From: Saprospiraceae bacterium
GTDB lineage: Bacteria; Bacteroidota; Bacteroidia; Chitinophagales; Saprospiraceae
Direction of reading: 5' to 3'
Length of the DNA: 64,000 nt
NCBI GenBank assembly: GCA_016717105.1
Contig: JADKGF010000054.1
Location: forward strand, 35,884-99,883
Of the stretch, positions 17,407 through 25,413 are shown in pieces. Every line of letters begins with the position of its first letter. Within the stretch, counting starts at the first letter, position 1. Made by a program: the position numbers and the translations under genes. Under the pieces are notes generated by a model. That model was not told where the DNA came from. It did not search any database and worked only from the letters and a program-made list of their open reading frames with translations.

Positions 17407-18768
17407 ATGTCAGCAAAGCCATCAGTTCCAAAAGGTACAAGAGATTTTTTACCAAATCAAGTTATCAAACGTAAGTACATATTCCAAACCATAGAATCTG
17501 TATTTAAGACTTATGGGTACTTACCTATAGAAACGCCTACGATGGAAAATCTCTCTACGCTTACCGGAAAATATGGAGAAGAAGGCGATAGGTTGCTTTT
17601 TAAGGTGCTAAATAATGGTGATTTTCTCGCTGATGTAAATACTGAAAACCTTGCAAATAAAGAATCAAACAAAGTGATACCACAAATATCAAAAAGAGGC
17701 TTGAGATATGATCTTACCGTGCCTTTTGCGAGATTTGTAGTCATGAACCAAAATGAAATTTCATTGCCTTTCAAAAGATATCAAATACAACAGGTATGGC
17801 GTGCTGATCGACCTCAACGTGGTAGATATCAGGAGTTTTATCAGTGTGATGTAGATGTTGTAGGCTCTGATTCACTGATGTATGAAGCGGAATTGGTTCA
17901 GATTTATGCTGAAGTGTTCAAGAAATTGGGTATGAAAGTGAAAATCTTGATCAATAATCGGAAAATCCTTTTTGGACTTGCGGAAGCAGCGGGTATTGCA
18001 GACAAATTTATGGAAATGACCATTGCGATTGATAAGTTGGACAAGATCGGTAAAGATGGTGTCATCAAAGAAATGGAAGCGCGAAACATATCGGCAAATC
18101 AAGCTGAAAAAGTATTATCATTATTAGAAACTCCAAGCCTCGAAAAACTCAAACAAGCTTTCACAGGATTGGAAGAAGGAACAAAAGGTATCGAAGAAAT
18201 AGAAGTTGTTTTTCGATATCTGAATGAAAGTGTTCCTGAACTTGCATTTGACATCAGTCTCGCCCGCGGACTCAATTATTATACTGGATGTATCTTCGAG
18301 GTCAAAGTGGATACTTCGGATTATCCAGGATTTAGTATGGGAAGCATAGGCGGCGGCGGTAGATATGATAATCTCACTGGTGTTTTTGGGCTGAATGGCG
18401 TATCAGGCGTAGGCGTTTCATTTGGTGCTGAGCGTATTTATGACGTCATGGAGGAGCTCAATCTTTTCCCTGCAGATGTACAAAAAGATATCGAAGTATT
18501 GTTTGTGGCTTTGGATGAAGAGAGTCATCGATATTCATTCACGCAAGTTTCGGCATTAAGACAGGTTGGAATAGCTTGTGACCTCTACCCTGAGCCAACA
18601 AAAATGAAAAAACAAATGTCTTATGCCAATGCTAGAAATGTGCCTTTTGTAGCAATCATTGGGGAGACAGAAAGACAAGAAGGCAAAGTAAGTCTAAAGA
18701 ATATGGTCACAGGAGAACAGAAAGATGTAAGTGTGACAGAATTGCGGCATCATTTCACCAATCAGTAA
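17407..18768 (+). CDS. hisS: Histidyl-tRNA synthetase
   Basis: A 453-residue class II synthetase starting at the ATG at 17407 (SAKPSVPKGTRDFLP), the normal N-terminus of the family. Motif 1 lies in the IETPTMENL region; motif 2 is in QVWRADRPQRGRYQEFYQCDVDVVG. The histidine-specific LARGLNYYTGCIFE and GGGRYDNL segments follow. The C-terminal 90 residues form the HGTP anticodon-binding domain (VLFVALDEES, YPEPTKMKKQMSYA). Its stop codon overlaps the gatA start in TAATG, so the two are translationally coupled. Confidence 0.96.
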   Translation: MSAKPSVPKGTRDFLPNQVIKRKYIFQTIESVFKTYGYLPIETPTMENLSTLTGKYGEEGDRLLFKVLNNGDFLADVNTENLANKESNKVIPQISKRGLRYDLTVPFARFVVMNQNEISLPFKRYQIQQVWRADRPQRGRYQEFYQCDVDVVGSDSLMYEAELVQIYAEVFKKLGMKVKILINNRKILFGLAEAAGIADKFMEMTIAIDKLDKIGKDGVIKEMEARNISANQAEKVLSLLETPSLEKLKQAFTGLEEGTKGIEEIEVVFRYLNESVPELAFDISLARGLNYYTGCIFEVKVDTSDYPGFSMGSIGGGGRYDNLTGVFGLNGVSGVGVSFGAERIYDVMEELNLFPADVQKDIEVLFVALDEESHRYSFTQVSALRQVGIACDLYPEPTKMKKQMSYANARNVPFVAIIGETERQEGKVSLKNMVTGEQKDVSVTELRHHFTNQ

Positions 18769-20204
18769 TGGTGATGGTTGGAAAATCTTTATCACAAATC
18801 CAGGAAGAATTGCTACAAGCTAGCATCACTTGCGAACAAATGGTCCATTCCTATTTGGCCAATATAGAAAACTTAAAACAACTTAATGCCTTTGTAGAAG
18901 TATATGCTGACGAAGCAATACAGGCAGCTAAGGCTTTGGATATAAAGATAAAACAAAATCCCACGGCTTTGGGACGACTTTTCGGTTGTTTTATATCTGT
19001 AAAGGATCTTATCGTACAAAAAGATCATAAAGTTAGCGCTGGATCCAAAATATTAGAAGGATTTGTAAGTCAGTTTGATGCTACATGTATCGCTGCTCTG
19101 TTGGCTGAAGATGCGATTATCATTGGCCGAACCAATTGTGATGAATTCGGTATGGGATCAGCCAATACCAACAGTTATTATGGTCCTGTAAAAAACGGTG
19201 CCAATATGGATCGAGTGTCTGGCGGATCGAGTGGTGGAGCAGCAGTCTCAGTGCAGATGGATATGTGTTTGGCTGCTATAGGCACAGATACGGGTGGCTC
19301 TGTACGGCAACCAGCTTCGATGTGTGGTGTGTATGGATTTAAGCCTAGTTATGGTATGGTATCTAGATATGGATTAGTGGCATACGCATCTTCCTTCGAT
19401 CAGGCAGGCATTATAGCGAAAAACATCGATGACATAATCAAAATAATGGAAGTCATTTCTATTTTAGACGAATATGATGCTACGATGATGACTCAGGATT
19501 TGTTTCCTTCACAAAATAATGTATTGCCAGAAACTATTAAAATCGCCTATTTTATAGAAACTATAGAAAATGATGCTTTAGACCCAGAAATCAAAGCGGC
19601 TACTAAAAAGGAATTAGAAAACTTAAAAAATTCTGGTGCAATTGTAGAAACTGTAAGTTTTGATTTATTGGAAGCTTTGGTTCCTTGCTATTATATATTG
19701 ACTACAGCCGAAGCATCTTCCAATCTAAGCAGATATGATGGTGTGCGGTATGGATATAGATCGCCTGACGCCAAGACTCTTAGTGATATGTACGTAAAGT
19801 CTCGTACCGAAGGATTTGGGACTGAAGTGAAAAAAAGAATCATGTTGGGCACGTATGTACTGAGCGAAGCATACTATGATGCTTACTTTACCAAGGCTCA
19901 GCAAGTAAGGAGATTAATTTGTGAAAGAATGGATGCAATTTTTGCTGAATACGACTTTATAATCATGCCCACTACACCCAAGGTAGCTTGGCCTATTCAC
20001 GAAAGTGCAAAAGATCCTTTGGAATCCTATATGGCAGACATCTATACAGTTTTGGCTAATCTTGCTGGAATTCCAGCTATTTCGGTACCGATAGACAATA
20101 ATAATGAAAAAATGCCGTTTGGAATTCAGATAATGGGTAATCGTAAGGACGAAAAGAAGTTGTTGAAATTTGCAGAAAGATTACAAGCAAAAACTTACAT
20201 TTAA
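18768..20204 (+). CDS. gatA: Asp-tRNA(Asn)/Glu-tRNA(Gln) amidotransferase subunit A
   Basis: A 478-residue amidase-signature protein. GatA releases ammonia from glutamine or asparagine for GatB, which amidates misacylated tRNA. The Ser-cisSer-Lys triad is visible: Lys in FISVKDLIV (about 76), Ser pair in VSGGSSGGAAVSV and TDTGGSVRQPAS. The segment CGVYGFKPSYGMVSRYG is typical of GatA rather than of general amidases. The ATG overlaps the hisS stop by one base; a second ATG lies two codons later. gatB and gatC are not in the window, as is common in Bacteroidota. Confidence 0.94.
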   Translation: MVMVGKSLSQIQEELLQASITCEQMVHSYLANIENLKQLNAFVEVYADEAIQAAKALDIKIKQNPTALGRLFGCFISVKDLIVQKDHKVSAGSKILEGFVSQFDATCIAALLAEDAIIIGRTNCDEFGMGSANTNSYYGPVKNGANMDRVSGGSSGGAAVSVQMDMCLAAIGTDTGGSVRQPASMCGVYGFKPSYGMVSRYGLVAYASSFDQAGIIAKNIDDIIKIMEVISILDEYDATMMTQDLFPSQNNVLPETIKIAYFIETIENDALDPEIKAATKKELENLKNSGAIVETVSFDLLEALVPCYYILTTAEASSNLSRYDGVRYGYRSPDAKTLSDMYVKSRTEGFGTEVKKRIMLGTYVLSEAYYDAYFTKAQQVRRLICERMDAIFAEYDFIIMPTTPKVAWPIHESAKDPLESYMADIYTVLANLAGIPAISVPIDNNNEKMPFGIQIMGNRKDEKKLLKFAERLQAKTYI

Positions 20205-20519
20205 AAGAAGATGTAAGTCGATAAATTACTTACTACCATTAAATATATTTCAGACGGAAGAAAGTGTTAAAATAAAATTTGGCACAATTATTGAAATTAA
20301 GTTAAATACAGATAATAATTTGTTAACAAGTGTATTGTCTTGGAGATTTTACTTGATTTAGTACTATCTTTGCAGTCCCAAAATATTTACACCCCAAATT
20401 ATGTTAATTGAATACATTTTTTGGTGAAAGTAGCTTGCAGCAGTCCCATTTTTTATTTTTTTACTGAAGCTTTACTTTACAATTAAATTTAGCCCCCAAA
20501 TCCGAATTTAAATTTTACC
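20205..20519 (+). other. 315-bp intergenic region with a promoter and a long leader
   Basis: Apart from a -7 box at 20365-20372 there is no gene here. The presumed leader of the next gene is about 145 nt, A/T-rich with short C runs, and shows no convincing hairpin or riboswitch pattern to my eye. Confidence 0.6.
20365..20372 (+). promoter_or_regulatory. -7 box TATCTTTG for the MltD-like gene
   Basis: TAnnTTTG match with a TTG at 20340-20342, 22 bp upstream, close to the usual -33 spacing. Confidence 0.55.
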
Positions 20520-21769
20520 ATGAACACATTTAATATTATTACAAGCAAACTTGTGATAGTGTGTTTTCTCTGTTTTGGCGATATGGTGTCCATTTATGCA
20601 AAATCCCCCTTGAATAATGACATCATCAGAAGAGTAGAAAATCTCAATACTATCATCGACGTGCGTGTTACTGAAGAAGTGACAGAGCAGGTTATTAACT
20701 TGGTCGAAAAGCGCAGGAATGAAGCGCAGACGATCCTTGGCAGGACATCATTGTATTTTCCTATGATAGAGAATGCCTTAAGAGAAAAAAATCTTCCAGA
20801 TGAATTGAAATACATAACTGTAGTCGAAACTGGGCTCCTTCCCAATACGGAATCGCATCAAGGCGCTGCTGGTATTTGGCAATTTATGGAAGGTACTGCC
20901 GAATTGTATGGTCTGAAGGTTGAGAGATATATCGACGAGCGTCGCGACTTGGTAAAATCTACAGATAAGGCACTGGATTACTTAAAATTACTTTATGAGT
21001 CTTATGGCAACTGGACACTGGCCATTGCAGCATATAATTGCGGTACTGGCACACTCAATAAAGCAATAAAAAAAGCAGGTGGCGTAGCAGATTATTGGCA
21101 AATATACGAATATCTTCCCAAGGAAACTAGAAAGTATATACCTAGATTTATTGCAGTTTCTTATCTGATGAATTATTACTACTTACATGATTTGACACCA
21201 TCAGAACCTTCAGAAGATCTAAAATATATTATCACTGTCAAAGTATTTGAAAAGACGGAATTTAAAAAGTTGAGTAAGGAATTGGAAATTGACCTAGATC
21301 TTATCCGTTTTTTGAATCCTATGTACTTAAAAGATGTTATTCCTGAAAATGAAGATGGAGAATATCACCTTGTTTTGCCAGACATGAAGATGTTTACTTT
21401 TATTGAAAAATATAGTAGCTTAGAGCATATCACAACAAGCCCATATAGTTTTGTTAGGGTACCTAGTAATGAATCAGATCCAATAGAAAATTTGCCTATG
21501 GGCCAAAAAATTGAACAAGTGGCAATCATCCAGAGAAGGTATATAACCTGACTAGGGATCATTTTAAAGAAAGCTCCAAGCTCAAAGCATTAGCTAAGGT
21601 ATTGATACCGGAAAGTGAAAAGCCGATCTTATATAAAATGAAGAGAAAAGAATCATTGATAGATATCGCAAAAGCCAATGACATTCCACTCAATGATTTG
21701 CTCGCTTTTAACAATATCGATCCTGATAAAGGATTGCCTCCAGGAAGTATTATACGCATAAGCAAGTAA
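20520..21769 (+). pseudogene. MltD-like lytic transglycosylase with LysM tail, frameshifted
   Basis: Residues 1-28 are a signal peptide. The SLT domain spans about 75-230, with catalytic Glu103 in ITVVETGLLPN and the motifs HQGAAGIWQFM and AIAAYNCGTGTLNKAI; it should cleave peptidoglycan glycan strands. A first LysM-like segment follows. The frame closes at 21549-21551, but the next frame continues to TAA at 21767-21769 with a second LysM (LYKMKRKESLIDIAKANDIPLNDLL). Removing one AT from TATATA at 21540-21545 joins the two as QRRYNLTRD. The catalytic domain is intact either way; what is lost is a cell-wall-binding repeat. It could be a genuine mutation or a sequence error. Confidence 0.85.
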
Positions 21770-21899
21770 GCAGCATATTTCTTGCGATAAAAGACAATTT
21801 GGCCTTCAGTTAGAAAAGATAATATTTAAGTATTTAATATTTTATTAATACATATTATCTTTTTTATCTGAATATTATGAAGATTAAATTAAAATAAAA

Positions 21900-21907
21900 T
21901 ATCTTTG
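21900..21907 (+). promoter_or_regulatory. -7 box TATCTTTG seven bases before a start codon
   Basis: TAnnTTTG match. With initiation about 4 bases after the box, the mRNA of the next gene would begin almost at its ATG (21915), that is, leaderless or nearly so. Confidence 0.55.
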
Positions 21908-21914
21908 TGCCAAT

Positions 21915-22886
21915 ATGTCGAACTCAGCATTTATTGGTAATAATCTGGATATAGCAGCTACACTCCTTCAAAAAGGAGAAGCCGTAGCGATCCCAACAGA
22001 AACAGTGTATGGACTTGCAGCCAATGCACTGAATGTCAAAGCTGTTGCAAAAATATTTCAAATAAAGAACAGACCGAGTTTTGATCCATTAATCATTCAT
22101 TTAGCATCTTTTGAACAAGCCAAAGAATATGTAACGGAAGTTCCTGAAGTTTTTGGAATTTTGGCTAAGAAATTTACACCAGGTCCGCTTACTTTTTTGA
22201 TGAAAAAGAAGCTCAATATTCCCGATCTGGTCACAGCTGGATCAGAATATGTAGCTGTACGAATCCCAGCACATGATGTAACGAGAGCCTTATTAGAAAA
22301 ACTGGACTTCCCATTAGCGGCACCAAGTGCAAATCCATTTGGGTATATCAGCCCTACTACTGCACAGCACGTTGCAGACCAATTGGGCCACAAAATATAT
22401 TATATCCTAGATGGTGGTCCGTGTGATGTAGGTCTTGAAAGTACTATCATAGGTATGAATGACCAAGGAGAAGTAGAAGTGCTACGCAAAGGTGGCCTTT
22501 CTATAGAAAGCCTGACTGCAGAGATTGGAGATATCAAGATAAGAGATATTTCTACATCAAATCCTGAAGCACCAGGAATGTTAACAAGCCATTATGCGCC
22601 CAAAGTACCACTGATCCTAGGAAATATTCACGAATTAGCCAAAACCGGCAATCTCGAAAGAACAGGTATTATAGCCTTTAATCAATTTGTACAAGGTATT
22701 CCAGTAAAACACCAGATTGTATTATCTCCATCTTCAAATTTTGGAGATGCCGCATTTCATCTTTTTGCAGGCATGAGATATCTAGATAGTTGTGATTTGG
22801 ACGTGATATATGCGGAGTTAGTGCCAGATAGAGATTTGGGTATTGCGATAAATGATAGATTGAGAAGAGCTGCTCATCAAGAGTAG
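21915..22886 (+). CDS. tsaC: Threonylcarbamoyl-AMP synthase, long Sua5 type
   Basis: A 323-residue enzyme making threonylcarbamoyl-AMP from threonine, bicarbonate and ATP for the t6A37 tRNA modification. The N-terminal YrdC domain (about 8-205) shows AIPTETVYGLAANA, KNRPSFDPLIIH, GPLTFLMKK and AAPSANPFGYISPT. A linker (APGMLTSHYAPK) leads to the Rossmann-like Sua5 domain, which short TsaC proteins lack. It ends 10 bp from a convergent phosphatase gene. mtaB, which modifies t6A further, lies 1.2 kb away, but on the other strand and in a separate unit. Confidence 0.94.
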   Translation: MSNSAFIGNNLDIAATLLQKGEAVAIPTETVYGLAANALNVKAVAKIFQIKNRPSFDPLIIHLASFEQAKEYVTEVPEVFGILAKKFTPGPLTFLMKKKLNIPDLVTAGSEYVAVRIPAHDVTRALLEKLDFPLAAPSANPFGYISPTTAQHVADQLGHKIYYILDGGPCDVGLESTIIGMNDQGEVEVLRKGGLSIESLTAEIGDIKIRDISTSNPEAPGMLTSHYAPKVPLILGNIHELAKTGNLERTGIIAFNQFVQGIPVKHQIVLSPSSNFGDAAFHLFAGMRYLDSCDLDVIYAELVPDRDLGIAINDRLRRAAHQE

Positions 22887-22896
22887 TCTTTCTAAA

Positions 22897-23397
22897 TCAA
22901 AAATCCCCATAATACACTTGAAAACAAGGAAGATTTAAGTCCTTGCGCCAGAGATCTACTACTTGATTTCTATCGTCTAGTACAAACTCAACGAAGTATT
23001 TTCCTTCTATCTGCGTGTCAAACATTTCCTTTTTAATCACTGCATCCTTTCTGTAATCACCAGCAGCTCGCATGAACAACAAATCATATTGGACATCGTA
23101 TTTTTCTAACCATGAAATAGTCTGGGTCTTGAAAGTATCTTCCCTACCTGAAGCAAGAATGATTTTGTATCCGAGCTCGTGGTAATTTTTTACGATGTTT
23201 ACCACAGGCGTATTTGGTAAATCAGATTCGCATGTAGATGCATCAAATGGGCTACGTCCGTTCATAAGGGCAAGTGTGCCATCCAAGTCGCAGATGATGG
23301 CTTTGGGGAGCGATGGATCTTGGGTGCGATAAACGGGATGTTTTTTTTCGTGTTTTTGTTCGTTTGAGATATCTTTTACTTCGTTCTGGTGGTGCAT
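22897..23397 (-). CDS. Polynucleotide-kinase-type 3'-phosphatase domain protein (HAD family), stand-alone
   Basis: A 166-residue HAD-superfamily protein. Residues about 32-166 follow the T4 Pnkp phosphatase domain closely: ICDLDGTLALMNGRSPFD with nucleophile Asp37 and Asp39, IILASGRED, MRAAGDYRKD, VLDDRNQVVDLWR and the terminal CFQVYYGDF. In T4 this domain removes 3'-phosphates from RNA or DNA ends and is fused to a 5'-kinase. Here no kinase P-loop is present and no ligase or kinase gene is adjacent. The first 30 residues are polar and His/Lys-rich. Substrate (nucleic acid end or nucleotide) is inferred from the family only. Confidence 0.85.
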   Translation of the reverse strand: MHHQNEVKDISNEQKHEKKHPVYRTQDPSLPKAIICDLDGTLALMNGRSPFDASTCESDLPNTPVVNIVKNYHELGYKIILASGREDTFKTQTISWLEKYDVQYDLLFMRAAGDYRKDAVIKKEMFDTQIEGKYFVEFVLDDRNQVVDLWRKDLNLPCFQVYYGDF

Positions 23398-23540
23398 ATG
23401 AGCTTGAAATTATTTATTGATTCGCGTATAAAAGTATGAATAATTGTATATTATAAAGATGAAATATTTTGTATAAAAATTATTTTGTAAAATTGATTAT
23501 TTTATCTATATTTGTATTCAATATCAAAATTATAAAGTTT

Positions 23541-24035
23541 ATGAAACGAAATCTTTTTAACTTGAATAAGGATTTAATAACTAACAAATTTAGAGCTTTT
23601 TGTATTGCAATATCCACGCTATTATTCTTTTCTTCATGTTCTCATTTCAAATCAATTTCAGATAATAAAAAAATAGATGTCAGACTGGTAGGTACTTGGG
23701 TAGGAGAGGAAGAAGATAAACAAGTTAAAGGAGTTGTAAAGAAATGGGAAATGCAAAGAGACAATACAGGAAAATTTCGGTTATTTTTTAAATTTACAGT
23801 TGAAGGAGAAGTTAGAGAAATCGTAGAAGATGGCACTTGGTGGATTGAAAATGGCTTGTTTTATGAGTACCACAATAGCTCCAAACTGACTGATACGTAC
23901 AAGTATATTGTGATAAATAGCGATTTGGTCAAGTTTGAAATGCAAAGTTCAGACGTTGATTTTAATTCTGATGAATATATTTTTTTAGATGCGAGAAAAG
24001 GCAGCAAGGAAGATAAATCTAAGAATGGTAAATAA
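23541..24035 (+). CDS. Putative lipoprotein, lipocalin-like
   Basis: A 164-residue protein started at the ATG at 23541; the frame is open upstream to 23469, but that extension would precede the signal sequence. It has a basic N-terminus, hydrophobic core and lipobox FFSSC (Cys at about 33). The body (RLVGTWVGEEED..WEMQRDNTGKFRLFFKF..IVEDGTWWIENGLFYEY) has the G-x-W and alternating-strand look of lipocalin-like beta-barrels common in Bacteroidota. It ends in a Lys-rich tail. Function is unknown and it appears to be monocistronic. Confidence 0.7.
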   Translation: MKRNLFNLNKDLITNKFRAFCIAISTLLFFSSCSHFKSISDNKKIDVRLVGTWVGEEEDKQVKGVVKKWEMQRDNTGKFRLFFKFTVEGEVREIVEDGTWWIENGLFYEYHNSSKLTDTYKYIVINSDLVKFEMQSSDVDFNSDEYIFLDARKGSKEDKSKNGK

Positions 24036-24069
24036 CATATATTGCGTAAAAGTAGAATTACTTCTCTAT

Positions 24070-25404
24070 TCAGACCACTTCTGCAACAACAGACTCAAAG
24101 CTGTCATCCCAACGTAATAGTTTTACATTAACGACGGTATTGACCAAAGTCTCATCTTTCGGAAGTGTGACTTTGATGTAATTGTCTGTAAAGCCGGTCA
24201 TGATCTCGGTATCATGTGAATACTCCACAAGTACTGGTCTGACAGTACCTAGAAATGGTTCTGTAAAGGCAAGTTTCTTTTTATGAGACAAAATTCGCAG
24301 CTTTTCATTTCTTTCTCTGCGAACTTCCATAGGTACGATATCAGACATTTCTGCAGCAGGTGTATTGGCTCTTTCCGAATAGGTAAATACGTGCAGATAA
24401 GAAATATCCAATCCATTAATAAAGTGATAGGTATCCAAAAAGTCTTCTTCTGTTTCGCCAGGAAATCCGACTATAACATCTACACCGATACAACAATGCG
24501 GTATGACTTTTCTTATCCATTGTATGCGTTCTTCATACAACTCTCTGAGGTATCGTCGCCGCATGGCTTTCAGTACCTTATTGCTACCAGATTGGAGTGG
24601 AATATGAAAATGCGGAACAAACTTATTTGAAGTAGAGACAAATGAAATTATTTCTTCGGTCAGTAAGTTGGGCTCGATGGAGGATATTCTGATTCTTTCT
24701 ATGCCAACCACATTATCCAATTCATGTACTAAATCCACAAAAAGTGCTTCTTTTTTGGGTTTTAGACCTTCGATAACTTCGGTTCCATTGCCGAAATCAC
24801 CTATATTCACACCAGTTAAAACGATTTCCTTAGCACCTTGATTGACAATTGCATTTGCATTAATCAGTACATTTTCGATAGTATCACTTCTAGAACTTCC
24901 TCTCGCTTGCGGTATGGTGCAAAATGTACATTTATAATCACAGCCATCCTGAATTTTCAAAAATGATCTGGTCCGATCTCCAAAAGAATACGAATCAATA
25001 AACGAATTGGCTTCTTTCACATCACCAGCGACGACCATGCCTTTGCCAGAAGTATTGGATAAGCCATCAATGTATTTGAGAATATTAAATTTTTCGGCAG
25101 CACCTAATACCAAGTCCACACCTGGTATTTGGGCAATTTCTACTGGTTTCAGTTGCGCATAACATCCTACCACCACGATCCTAGCATCTGGAGCATATTT
25201 CAGTGCCCTACGGACCTCATATCTACACTTTTTATCTGCAAAATCAGTAACCGAACAAGTATTGAGCACATAAATATCCGCACCATCTTCAAATTCGACC
25301 ACGCCATACCCTTTGTCTTCGAAAGAACGACGTATGCTGGAAGTCTCAGAAAAATTGAGCTTACAACCAAGTGTATGAAATGCTACCGTTTTTGGAGTGG
25401 CCAT
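24070..25404 (-). CDS. mtaB: tRNA t6A37 methylthiotransferase MtaB
   Basis: A 444-residue radical-SAM enzyme that adds a methylthio group to t6A37 (ms2t6A) of ANN-decoding tRNAs. The N-terminal UPF0004 domain supplies Cys14 (HTLGCKLN), Cys50 (VLNTCSVT) and Cys81 (VVGCYAQ) for one [4Fe-4S] cluster. CDYKCTFC (Cys155, 159, 162) binds the radical-SAM cluster. A C-terminal TRAM domain begins near 380. The HTLGCKLNFSETS start identifies MtaB rather than MiaB or RimO. It is 9 bp downstream of the PBP1A gene and is probably cotranscribed with it. Confidence 0.94.
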   Translation of the reverse strand: MATPKTVAFHTLGCKLNFSETSSIRRSFEDKGYGVVEFEDGADIYVLNTCSVTDFADKKCRYEVRRALKYAPDARIVVVGCYAQLKPVEIAQIPGVDLVLGAAEKFNILKYIDGLSNTSGKGMVVAGDVKEANSFIDSYSFGDRTRSFLKIQDGCDYKCTFCTIPQARGSSRSDTIENVLINANAIVNQGAKEIVLTGVNIGDFGNGTEVIEGLKPKKEALFVDLVHELDNVVGIERIRISSIEPNLLTEEIISFVSTSNKFVPHFHIPLQSGSNKVLKAMRRRYLRELYEERIQWIRKVIPHCCIGVDVIVGFPGETEEDFLDTYHFINGLDISYLHVFTYSERANTPAAEMSDIVPMEVRRERNEKLRILSHKKKLAFTEPFLGTVRPVLVEYSHDTEIMTGFTDNYIKVTLPKDETLVNTVVNVKLLRWDDSFESVVAEVV

Positions 25405-25413
25405 AATAAAATT

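Noticed and set aside
20373..20519. Riboswitch in the long leader of the MltD-like gene
   Set aside because: No conserved pattern or stable stem could be recognised by eye.
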